DNA of 64,000 nucleotides from Callipepla californica brunnescens (taxonomy: Eukaryota; Chordata; Aves; Galliformes; Odontophoridae), in the NCBI GenBank assembly GCA_023055505.1, contig JALIRH010000003.1, positions 35,776,842 to 35,840,841 on the forward strand, in the 5' to 3' direction. Positions 53,011 through 64,000 of the stretch are shown piece after piece. The notes beneath the pieces were generated by a model. The model worked only from the letters and a program-made list of their open reading frames with translations. It was not told the DNA's origin and made no database searches. A program made the translations under genes and the position numbers. How positions within the stretch are numbered: the stretch's first letter is position 1; each line of letters starts with the position of its first letter.

Positions 53011-53149
53011 AACCCCCCCTGCCAAAGCAGATCCCTTGCCCAGGTTGCACAGGTAGGCACCCAGGTGGGCCTTCAATATCTCCAGAGAAGGAGACTCCAC
53101 CACCTTTCTGGGCAGCCTGTGCCAGTGCTCCATCACCTGCACTGTGAAG
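53011..53149 (-). mobile_element. CR1 LINE 3' fragment, missing its terminal tail
   Basis: Plus-strand CCCCCCTGCCAAAGCAG, AGGTTGCACAGGTAGGCACC and GGAGACTCCACCACCTTTC blocks are the reverse complement of a CR1 3' region, so the element is minus strand and in SMYD3 sense. Unlike the copies at 24584 and 62280, the terminal part (GTTGGAAGGGACC and the octamers) is absent, so about 50 bp of the 3' end has been lost or replaced. Confidence 0.92.
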
Positions 53150-53179
53150 CATATCCACGTATCCAGAAGACACAAGCAA

Positions 53180-53297
53180 GTATCTTGTGCAAGATCTGCC
53201 CAGACGCCTCCCTGTACAACCTGGTCTATGGAGCCTGCTGTGGCAGGGGGTTTGGACTCAATATCTAGAGATCCCTTCCAACCCCTACAATTCTTGT
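53180..53297 (+). mobile_element. CR1 LINE 3'-end fragment, inverted relative to its neighbour
   Basis: The plus strand reads CCTGGTCTATGGAGCCTGC, GGCAGGGGGTTTGGACTC, AGAGATCCCTTCCAACCCC and TACAATTCTT, a CR1 3' end in forward orientation, antisense to SMYD3. It lies about 30 bp after the minus-strand CR1 that ends near 53149, so the two form an inverted pair. Its 5' edge is approximate. Confidence 0.88.
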
Positions 53298-56200
53298 CCT
53301 TCTCTTTTGAATGTCTGCTTCTATGAGCAACCATTCTGTAAATGGCTCCAATCAGGATCCTCTGACTTCATCCATAGATTCCACAGGGATTAGTAAAGGT
53401 ATGCTGTGAACAAAATTAAAAAAAAAAAAATGATGTTTTTGAAGAAACTAAGGGCTTGCCTGATATTCCTAATGTAGACACAAAAAGGCTAGCAGTCCTC
53501 CAAAGGGTTCTGTTCCAAAACACAGAAACACACAATTAACAGCTACATTTCATTTTCAGAGGTAACTACTTCTGCAAAGGAAACATACTATTTAGGGAAA
53601 AAGTCCTGAAAAAAGAATGGGGCACCGATCCAGAAGTAGGAAGCCATCATAAGCTTCTTAGCATGTGCAAGCTGACAGTGTGTGACAAGAAAAAGACTTC
53701 AAATGCACAAGTAAGCTTTCTCAAGTGAGCTCTTTTTACATCAATCAAGAGGAGAGCTCTGAACACAAATGGCCAAAGACAGAACAGTTGGACATTGGAT
53801 GCGTTTTATCTCAATACTTCCAGCGTTAAAATATTCTGTTTTCTCGAAGGTTGGATTCCACAATCTCCCAGGAATCTTTTTTTGAAAGGGAAGATAAAAG
53901 CAACAAGAGAAAGAAAAGAGACGGGCACATGGAGTCCCTGATGTCTAGAAACAAGTCTAAATTACCTAAGCAGGTATAGGGCATCCTGAGCACCAAACCA
54001 GAGAGAAGTGAACTAATTCTCAGGCAATGGTTAGAACTATACTTCAGGCTAAGGAATGGCACAGTTTATGCTGAGTATGCGTCGTCCATCTTCTCAATCT
54101 TCCAGAACATAACTACTCCTGTTGCCACTATAAAGCTGTTCTGATGCTGATAAGTTGCTTGTGCTGACCTGGTTTGACCATTTTTCAAATTGCATTGACA
54201 AGAGCACAAGTTTCTGCATCCCCCCACAGGGCAACCCAGGAACTAACTGTGGTTTCATAAATAGGTTTTTCATCAGAACTGATCCCAGGAAGTAGAAATG
54301 GGAAATGTGGTATACTCCATTGTAGGCAAAGCTATAAAGCAAATAGGGATCTCTCTTCTCACCCGTTTTTAGCCCTGGGGTTTAAAGGCCAAGCAGGTCA
54401 TTTAATTCTGATGCTTTCTTCCTCCAGAAAGGAAAGATAACTGAATAGGTGAATTAGAGACCCAGCATTCCCTATCACAGTCCTTCATGCCAGGTGAGAT
54501 CATAACCTAAAACTTTCTGGGCCAAATCTAGAATGTACAGCATGAGATCAAAGAAATGCAATTGGCAAAACCACATCCGAAGTTGTAAGGAGAATAAAGT
54601 ACTAAAAATCTTCAACTTAAGAAAACAGAACCTGCAGTAAATGTAAATCAAAAATTTAAAGATTTGTGATGCACTTAAAATGGTGGAAAAAAACAGAAGC
54701 TTCAATACAGACTACTGTCTGGGAGGAAATCGAAGTAGGAATGAGTTGCAATGTTCTTACTGTCATACATACCATATCAACTAGAGAGCCCAGATTTTCT
54801 GCTACAGATAATGCAGAGGTTAAAAAAAAAAAATACCAAGAAAAAAAAAACACAAAATACACCACCGCCAACAAAACCCACAGGACTTCTGAACGCTTGG
54901 TAATGGAAATACTGTCTTCTTTCTTACTTCTCATTGCCTCTTTGCAAGCTACAGACCATGGAACTGCCAAAAACTTGTAACATCAGAAGTTTCATGAATG
55001 ACAACAGGGTTTTACAGTATTTACAGTTACGCTATGAGATGCAAAGAGATCAAAACTAGAGTTAGAGATCAAAGACAGAAGAAAACCTCTAAATGGTTCT
55101 TTTCTTCACAAAGTCACACACAGAAAATTAGCATGAGTAACTAAAAATTCAGGGTAGGTTTAGTCAACCCAACTCAAGATGGTACACCTCAGAGAGCTGC
55201 CTAACCCCCCTTTAAAATAACTGAAGATAAATTGCCTTTCCTATATTGACTGCAATGGGATGTTCTAGAATACACTGCAAATACCTCAGTTTTGTTAACA
55301 GATTGTTATCCAGGTCCTCGTTCATTTATAGCCTTTTCTTGCACATATGATTCACTGAACTGATAAAAACAGCTTGTGAGCCTCAAGATTGTTAGTCGCC
55401 ACTGTGTAAACTGACTTCTAGCAGAGACAAGAGGGGTCACAGTGCTCAGTTTTCTGTCTGCTCCAATAATAAACAGAACTATATAAGAGTCTAAGAACAG
55501 ATTTAGAGAGTCATTTTATGAGTATTGGGGAAATGTGACCAGAATTTGTCCCAGTGGTGTAATTATACCCTTCAATATGCATCTATCTCAGTTGGATCTT
55601 AATATATTATTGATTTCATTCACATTCAAATGAATTATTACATGCTAAACTGAAATGTTAGTACCTCAGCATATCTACCGTGCCTAAGTATCAAATTATG
55701 TACAGTGAATCCATAAAATTACTGTAAAGCATTTCTACACCATACCCAAAACACTTCATGCCAATTTGAACCAACATCAAAAATCTTAAAATGAACACTG
55801 AACTCCAGATGAGTAGGAGTGAAGACAATGAAGTAATAAACTGAGAAGTAAATTACAGTGCTAGGGCAGTAGAGTACTAAATCAGACTCAAAGCCTCTAA
55901 CTGCTACAGCAAAATTAATTAGAAGGTAAGAATAAAAGCTTAAGAAGTTTTCAGATTGTCACCATTTCTGTCCTGACAAATTTGGTACAATGACTACCAC
56001 TGTCCTATACATCACTCTTATAGCGATGAAACATGTTGAAAAGATGAAATACTGTACATTTCTTAATTGATTTTTTCAATTTATTAACATGATATTTATA
56101 GGAAAAGCGATTTTATTATCTATAAAGAGTTGCTTAATTACTACAATCATAAAAGGTATGAAAAACGAATGGTGTAGGTTGAATTGATAAAAATATTTTA

Positions 56201-59200
56201 AAGATATTTCTGGATTGGTTTTCATTTTTTTGCTTGTTTGTTTTTTAATTCAACAACATTAGTAACCTTTCTGACAGAGTAGGGAGAAAATGGCATTTGT
56301 TCAGGTAAATCTACTCACCTAATTATCTCTTCTTCTGAATTGCTTTTCATAGAAAAATATTTTAAATATAAAGGTAGTTCGTTCTTAAGCAAGAAACATT
56401 CTCAAAGTGTGACCTACAATCCATGTACTGTCTCATTTTCTGCCTGTTTTTTAATCAAAATACATTGTCATTGCTGAAAAAAGGTATTCATTTTTGTGAA
56501 TACTGTGAAACTGGGAGGATATAATGTTAAGTAGTAGAAAAGAGGCACATAAAAGGCTAAAATCCTGCCGATCTGCATCCTTATCAGTCAATGGATCAGC
56601 TCCACATGATCTTCATGGGATCTTACTTACCCAGAGGTCACTGAACCATTGAACCACACGAGCCCTATACGCTGTTCCCTATAGTAAATACATATAAGTA
56701 TATAGTATATATTATTATATACAAATCTGACTCTGTAAAATACTCCTTGACAGCATAAAACAAAGTAAAATCTGCAAAATACTTAAAATAATTAAAAGTT
56801 AAATATTGCTGGTGCCATAATCCCCCCCCAAAAAACTAGCATACACTTCAGAGCTTAGTTGAAGCAGCACTAGAGTGCTATCCCCATGAAAAAGTTTTAA
56901 GGACACTGAATTGCAAACATGCCTCATATATATACATATCCTAACACACATATCTCCCTTGCTCTTTCTATATTTCCCTCTTTAATTACAAATATGAAAT
57001 ACAATTTCTGATTATTTGTATTATGCTTTCTTCAAAACACTTTTTAATATCAAGTAACAAGTGTTAATATAAATACTCCTAATTAAAACTAATTTTATGT
57101 CTTCCAAAATAATAACAGTTCATATTTATTTCTTATGCCAACCTGAAATATTTTATCTCATCAGTTTTAATGTTTCCTGTTACCCTGCCTCAATAAAATC
57201 CCCAGTCAGATGCAAATGTATGAGCTGTAGGACACAATTTTGTACAATAGTACTCTCAGGGAAGAATGCTAGACTCCATTCAATCTGTCTTTGTTTCATA
57301 AGATGTAATGTTTGCTGGTTTACATATTATATTAAAGTTACAAGGTTTGATAATACATTCCCATTAACTTGCACATAAGAATAGTGCACAAATAAAAAAA
57401 AACTGTTCTTCTGTTATGATGCAGCACCTTCACAGGAATGACAGTTTGAGCACATGACATTCTCAATTTTCCAAACAAGTTGGGCTTCCAAGCAAGACTG
57501 CACATTTCCTGCATCAGTGCCCCTCCAGGGAAGCCTGCAGGCACAGGGTTCCGTAACACCCTCGAAAAGGTTAGTCATGTTACATTATAAATAAAGTCAT
57601 TCTATACCAGAGAGAATGTCCAAAAAAATAAATCATGAAAAGCAACATCACTTTTTACATGGATATGAAACAGAGTCTTTGTGTCATCTGCATTCTATTC
57701 CCCCACAAGTTCCATGTAATGGATAAATCTTAATGTAAGAAAATATAGATACAAACACTGATTTGAACCATGCACTCAAATGATAAGAGAATGTGCACCT
57801 TTCTTTAGTAATGTAATACATAAACATCTATATCTCCAAAAGTAATAAATTCTGAAAATAATGTATGATATGTACATTATAGATAATTTCCATTTTCCAA
57901 CCTGAATTTACACTTGCAGTCAAAACACTGCATGAATTTAACTTTTTATGTTTAACATTCCTTTGGCATCCACCACTCTAGCCCTGGCTATTTCTTACAA
58001 GCTCCCTTGAAATCCAGGAGGCCATGCATGGTCACTGTTTTCAACATACTGGGCAGCTTCCAGAAGATTTTCTAGCTGTTAGAGAGTTTTCCCAGCACAA
58101 ACATTTCCTCCAGTTATCAGGGCACTTTTTCTACATCCCAATTTTCATTGAATAAATGAAAGTTATATGTACAGCAAGATTTATAAGAAAAAAAAATTTC
58201 TTGTTTCAAAGACATATGGATCAAGAAAGACTTTTCTTTCTATCTTCCATCCATTTTAATACTTATTTCTCTTTCTCCCATATTCATTAAAACATCCTGT
58301 ATATAGTAATAAGGATTGGAACCTACTATGGAATATGCAACCTATCTATAAAGATCAGCTTACAAAGAACTTCACAATGCTTAATTTGACCATTTTTAGA
58401 ACAAGCTGTCTAAGACAGAGAGATACTGTATGGGTATCAGCTTTCCTTATGACTAGAACTTAGTTACTAGACAAGCCATCAAAAAGAGTACTCATTGAGG
58501 CTAATTTAAATCCATGTGGCTAATGTATCTAAAACCAGCCTCGACAGTCAAATTAAACAATGACAATAAGGGAACTAAAGAATAATGTAGGATATTTGGT
58601 CTCATTGAAAGTGGCTGGATAAATCAGCTTCATGGACTAAGTACTGATCCATGAAGAGTTATTTTTGAAGGTTATTATAAATAAACTGTTACTTGTGGAG
58701 TTTTGTTACTTAATCACCTATACCTATACAAACTAAAGTAACATTAATTGATTTTAAAATTTGGTCTATCCTTAATCTGTGAAATGCATTAAAAAAAAAA
58801 AAAAACCACATAAAAAGATCATTCAATTATTTTCCATTTAGGAACTCTAAAATAAAAATCTGTCCTTCAAAAATACACATACACACTTCCATAATCACTG
58901 ATAAACAATACAGAATTTTATGAATTATATTTGTCTTAGTTTTCGGGGAAACAGCAGTCCAAAGTGCAAAAATTTGGAAATAACAATCCCACCACAAATT
59001 TAAAGATCTGGCCTTCCAAGAAAATCAAGACAACTGTAAACCTGATCTTTCACTTCCATTACTGATTTCAAGGAGAATTAAAAGTACACCAAACTACGGT
59101 ATTCCTCTTCATGTTATATACCCTGCTGCATGATGTATATTGGTGTTATGCACCTGAATTGAAAGCACATTTCTCTATGTATCATTTAAACATGTTCAAA

Positions 59201-62200
59201 AGTATGCAATCCACAGCTTAGATTCAACGCTGGCTGCACTTCTTGACCACTTTATATCTAGTTTGCTGCTTATAACTACACAAAATTTGAAGCAATGAGG
59301 AACTTCAAAAGATGGTTCTAGGGTAATAATGGATATACCAAAATCTTACTGGTGGATAAGTGGGCTGCTCATCACTTTCAACACTCCTCCTTGATTTTAT
59401 CCTTGAGAAAAATAGGCAAAACAGCAACATATGTTCACTGTCATTAAACTGAGCAGAAGAGTTGTGTTTCTTTGTGAAGAATTGATTCTGCAAAGATCTT
59501 TTATTCCTTTCTACCCACCCAAATAAACACAATTCAATTAAGCTTGGGAAACACCGTGGTCTTGAATAGAGACTCTGTACTCATTCATTGCCAAAACAAG
59601 TACAGAGAGATTGCACAAATCTAAGACAGAATTTGTTTTTTGTTTAAGAACTGATGCTTTGTTGGTGCTTTTAAACATGAGTGGTTTCCATAATGCTGTC
59701 TGTATATTAAATTATCTGTTTTGCTTTCAAGCAAAATCTTGTCACAAGAACATTCTTCCTCCCATATGTTCAAAACTTCAAAGATTTTTCAAATCTCTGT
59801 TTTAGTCCCAGTGCTACTCTATTGAGAACAGGCACAAATAAAAGTTGTGGAACACAAAGGTAATGAAATTACAGAATCTGTCACTTTGATCTAAGCCATA
59901 AAAACCAGACACAAAAAATGCAAATTTAAAGATAAACAGTTCATACACTGTCAAAGCACTGCGTGTTTGCAGAATTTCCTTTTCTGAGTCCCAGGCACGA
60001 GTGAGCTGTGCCGAGAAATAAAAGCTGTGAGAAGCACAAATAGATCTGCTTGCAACAGCCTGTGGGATAAACATTCATAAAAACTAAGATTCCACTGTGT
60101 ATATATAAATTAAATATATCATTTGGAAATACGATAAACAAAGATGTTTCACAAACTTACAGCTGATCTTAGCAAGTACATATCCAGGAGGGTACAATCT
60201 ACTACAGAATTTATTGACACTACAGCATTGTCTACAGACATCAGATTTCAATAATTGTGACCATCTATGCCACATACATTATATTCTACAGATTTTACAG
60301 AAAGACCTTGGTACCACTTAATGAATATAACCAGATGAAAATATACAGAGAAGTTGCACGTAATGACAATCTACCCAGACAAACCAACACAGAAGAGTCA
60401 CTTCTCTGATTCTATGTAAGTGGCTGCAAGGAAGTGATACAGCCCCAAAAAAACAAATACATTAATCCACCCAAAGAACAAGTACACTAATACACATTTG
60501 GGCCACTTAAAGAACTCGCAAGAAAAAGGGACAGCTACATGTCCTCCATCAAACCAACTAGCTAGTAAGAGGAAAGATCACTCACTCACTCCCTGCATCT
60601 ATACCCCTTATGTCAGCTTCAGCAGATTATTTTCTCCTCTTCCTTGTGTGAGGTTAGACTAGATAAATTTACCTGTGACTGCAGGATACACATGACAGAT
60701 GATACGGATCAAATCACTGTGACCTCCAAACCAGTCATACCTCAAAAGTTCAAAAGCAGACTAAGCTTTCACAGATCCAAAAACTGTGACGTATTGCCCT
60801 TTCAGTATGAATGATGGCATTCACTGGCATTCATTTTTTTTCAAGCAACACTTAAAAACGTAAAAATTGCTTTCCTTACATCACGAAGGCAGCAAAAATA
60901 TAACCGCTTTAGTTGCTTCTTGGTCATAGGTTAAATCCAATGGTCTCTAAACCTCTGAGAATCTTCTCTTGAACATTTAATGTCAGCTAAATCAGATAAC
61001 ACTTTTTTATAGCATGTCCTCACTGACATTACTAGATCTGCTTATGGGACTAAGCATTTGCTGGGATGTGAGACTGGACCACAAAGGATGCATCATCCAC
61101 CTGGCTCTACAAACACAAAACAGTAGGATTTCACAGCACAGGTTATGAGTAGAAGTGATGACATTTTGTAAGAAATTAGAGAGAAAACAGAAAAATAAGC
61201 ATACAACCCAGAAGGTCCAAGGAGAGCAATATCAACTTCCGTCAACATTCAGGGAGAAAACTCTTGTGTCTTCAAGCCGTGCATTTTCAAAATGTCAGAA
61301 GACTGAGGCCTGCAGTATGAGTGCACCCTACTTTGCTAAGAAAAGCTGCTGATATCTCCATCAACAGAAAAAATGTTGTTCTGAGAAGCTCCTTTCCCTT
61401 CTCTATAGGTTTAGGGACCATTAATTCACACCTGAAAATTTAAGGGCATTCTTCATGTACAATTGAGACGCAAAACATTAATGCTTTCTAACCACCATCA
61501 GCAAGCAGTGACTTCTGGAAGCAATTCTTTGTTTCTTCCTCTGAAAAACTCATAACAATTCACATAAATGGAAGCAGAAGTCAAAAAAAACTCAGTTGCT
61601 GCAATAACACACTTAAATGCAGAGGCTCTAACACCACATGATGACATCTTTAAGTAAAAGCGGGTAATCTTTTCAAAGGTGTTATAACTCAGACACACAA
61701 CCATACACCTGACATAGCAAATATTGTTGTGGTCTATTGTCCAATATTATAGAAGGTATCACTAAGTTCTTTATTGTACTTCTGGCTACAGAACATTTTA
61801 ACCTATGGAACTTTTAATACTATCTTCACTGTTTAGAAGTAAACCTAATCAGTCTGGATATCAACTTGAGTAAGTAGTCTAAACATATTGCTAGGACTAA
61901 AAATGTATAAACTCCTTTCATTTTATTAGCTTTTTGTTAAGATATTTTAACACCTATATTCACAATGCAGTTTTTATTATTATTATTGAAAAGCGGATGA
62001 TTCAAATTAAACAAGTGACTGACATGATAGCCATTACAGGTTCTCTTGCCTGTTTATCACAAACTGGAAAACCTGGCATGCTTGGGAAGGGTGGGGAGTG
62101 ACCATCAAAATGCTTTTAAAATGATTCCAGCTAAGTCAAAGTGTGTGCCTTTTGGGATAGCTTAGTCTACAAGACAAATACATAGCAAAATAACTCACTT

Positions 62201-62279
62201 CTAAAAACATCTTAAAATAAACCAAACGAAGCAGATAGAAATGGTAAGTAAACCATATAAACTATAATTACAGTGACCA
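53298..62279 (-). other. SMYD3: SMYD3 large intron, segment 6
   Basis: AT-rich intron. An A-rich patch with two A-runs at about 54821-54850 underlies overlapping 104-codon frames on both strands, which I read as chance. An AT-rich short inverted repeat lies near 56705-56722 and an A15 run at about 58791-58805. No exon, RNA gene or dispersed repeat is recognised. Confidence 0.7.
58791..58805 (+). repeat. Poly(A) tract, about A15
   Basis: Plain A-run ending in CCACA. Confidence 0.8.
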
Positions 62280-62500
62280 GATCATAGAATTCGGGACCAT
62301 GAAATCACAGAATCACAGAACTGTATGGGTTGGAAGGGACCTTTAGAGATCACTTTAGATCCAATCTCCCTGTCAAAGCAGATCCCTAGCCCAGGTTGCA
62401 CAGATAGGCATCCAGGTGGGTCTTGAACATCTCCAGAGAAAGAGACTCCACCACCTCTCTGTGCAGGCTGTGCCAGTGCTCTGTAATTTGCACTGTGAAA
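62280..62500 (-). mobile_element. CR1 LINE 3'-end fragment
   Basis: The plus strand begins with ATCATAGAAT and ATCACAGAATCACAGAACTG, the reverse complement of CR1 terminal repeats. GGTTGGAAGGGACCTTTAGA, CAAAGCAGATCCCTAGCCC, AGGTTGCACAGATAGGC and GGTCTTGAACATCTCCAG follow, ending near GCACTGTGAA. It is minus strand, in SMYD3 sense, about 220 bp and 5'-truncated. It is the most complete CR1 tail in the window and resembles the copies at 24584 and 53011. Confidence 0.95.
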
Positions 62501-64000
62501 TCAATACTTGGCTGCCCACAAGCAGCAACAATTCCTATTTTACTTATTCAACTATTACCAGTATAATTCTGTGATACTATAAACTCAAATTAAGCTGCAG
62601 TTTTTTGGATTTTTTGTTGCCGTAGTTTGGTTTGTTTGCTTTTGCATGGGCGAACTATCTTTAAAAATTCTTAGAATACTCCAAAAATACTGTTTAATCT
62701 AATTATCCTTTGACAAGTCTATTTATTTGATTTTATATTGAAGGCAAGACTGAGGCAAGTATACGAGCAAGAACTGCATAAGTCTATTTGTGGGAGGAAA
62801 GGAGTGTCAAGTGCCCTTGTGACCTATGTGTCCCAGCTTTCCTCTTCTAGTCTGAATGTGAAAAAAATTGCTGCTTTTCTAATTGTGCTTTACTTCTCTA
62901 AAATATTTGTAAGATAGTAGGTCTCCCAAACTCTTACTTATTTCCTGCAGCACTTCATCTAGAAATTAGATTCTGAAATTATTATGCTTAAACAACAGCA
63001 ACAAAAAAATCATCTGCTCAGGACTAGAAATCATTGGATGCACAAAACTACAAGCAAATATCTACAGAATGAAGTTTGTACACAATCCAGCAGGCAAGGC
63101 ATTCCACAAGAGCACGAGAATAAATATATTCTTCATGATTTTAAGTGAAATCCCATATAGAAAGAGAATGAACTGTACTTCTGCCAAACGTTCTCCAAAC
63201 ATTTACAACTAGAGCTTTTTTTAAGCCAAGCATGTCTTTCTGCATTTATTTGTTTTCAAGGCAATACTGTTTACTATTCAATTTGCCACATCTTACCTTC
63301 CATGTAACATTTAAATATCCACATGTCCCATGACAGTGATTTCCATCATGTAACATGCTCAGCAGATCACAAGCAGAACTATTTTCCTTTGTTTATCACC
63401 TGCAAATTTCATTTACCATCATTCAATAGCTATAAATCTTTTCAATAGGATAAATAGCATGAAGTCTAACCTCCACCTCTTTCTTCACCTAGTTTTGGAT
63501 GACTAGCAGCAAAGCAACCTCAACCAACCACTCATCCCAAATTTCCTTCCCACAGGACCCCTGAAGTAACTTTCCCCTGGGATTCCCACCTGCTCTCAGG
63601 GCAGGTTCCGCAAATTCTGCCATCTGCAGGGAGTCATCAGAACTCAGCTCTTTCAGGGACACTTTCAGGCACCTATGAAGGAACTGACACCCTGCCCAAG
63701 GCATCACAATTCATCTCAGAGCCAGATTCATAGAATAGGTGTTATGAATAACTTATTATAATACAACAGCTGCATTATAAGTAGTTATTCTCACATCATG
63801 AGGAAGGCAAAATCCGGTCCAAGTGACATACCTCGCCTTGGCTTTTCCCACGTTTGCTTGCTGTGCTGGTACTTATTTAACTTTGGTATTTACAGTGTAC
63901 ACAGACAATTCTGGTTACATATATCTTTTATTGGGGTAGAGAAAATCAGAAAAAGACACTAGCAATACCAAGTGTACCTGTAAAAAGTAAGCACTCATTG
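62501..64000 (-). other. SMYD3: SMYD3 large intron, segment 7 (continues off the right edge)
   Basis: AT-rich intron with a GC-richer patch at about 63490-63730. That patch holds a 72-codon minus-strand frame (63489-63707) with no recognised family. The upstream SMYD3 exon is not present, so the intron extends beyond position 64000. Confidence 0.65.

Noticed and set aside
53005..53334. Open frames up to 109 codons on both strands near 53 kb
   Set aside because: They are translations of the two CR1 3' fragments, which are untranslated tail sequence in the element.
54656..54980. Overlapping open frames of 104 codons on both strands
   Set aside because: Both cross A-rich runs and lack any family signature. 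Paired open frames like this are typical of stop-poor low-complexity DNA.
63489..63707. Minus-strand 72-codon frame in a GC-richer patch
   Set aside because: The composition is somewhat protein-like, but it matches no SMYD3 region or other family I know and has no clear splice-site pair.
1..64000. CRISPR arrays, tRNA or rRNA genes, operons
   Set aside because: No spaced direct repeats, cloverleaf-like tRNA sequence or rRNA segments were seen by eye, and the window is vertebrate intronic DNA.

Overview
This 64 kb window looks like a piece of a bird genome, and it lies inside one gene, SMYD3, read on the minus strand. It is AT-rich and has no prokaryote-like gene density. It carries several CR1 LINE fragments and a solo LTR of a kind typical of avian ERVs. 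Three short minus-strand exons join in frame into 93 complete codons plus one split codon. They match residues about 178-271 of human SMYD3, a SET/MYND lysine methyltransferase. I recognise no other gene.

Layout in the direction of SMYD3 transcription, right to left: positions 64000-9543 are one intron (over 54 kb here, if I have missed no exon); exon at 9542-9475 (22 codons plus 2 nt); a 1,341 bp intron; exon at 8133-8031 (NHSC motif of the SET domain); a 7,335 bp intron; exon at 695-585 (catalytic Tyr and post-SET cysteines); then the start of the next intron (584-1). The MYND finger, the N-terminal half of SET and the C-terminal TPR-like region must lie outside the window. All three exons have AG acceptors, GT donors and compatible phases.

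The introns hold: a decayed CR1 reverse-transcriptase fragment (5935-6428, plus strand, 4-bp frameshift inferred); CR1 3'-end fragments at 18435, 24584, 53011 and 62280 (minus, the same sense as the gene); one inverted CR1 tail at 53180 (plus); a solo LTR resembling the avian ERVL group (47672-48210, plus); microsatellites and homopolymer tracts, including C18A13 at 17801, a G-run at 10425 and a four-part compound microsatellite at 33153; a 35-bp tandem duplication at 41936; and a 14-bp perfect inverted repeat at 6450. The other open frames are short and fit chance in AT-rich DNA. A splice-flanked 110-bp open segment at 47147-47256 is the only one I kept as a weak candidate exon.

I saw no previously undescribed system. 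The points most worth checking are substitutions in the SMYD3 active-site exons: Ser where human has Cys186 and Cys238, and Asp where SET domains usually have the Gly of the GEE motif. Comparisons with human SMYD3 and with repeat families are from memory, not from a search.
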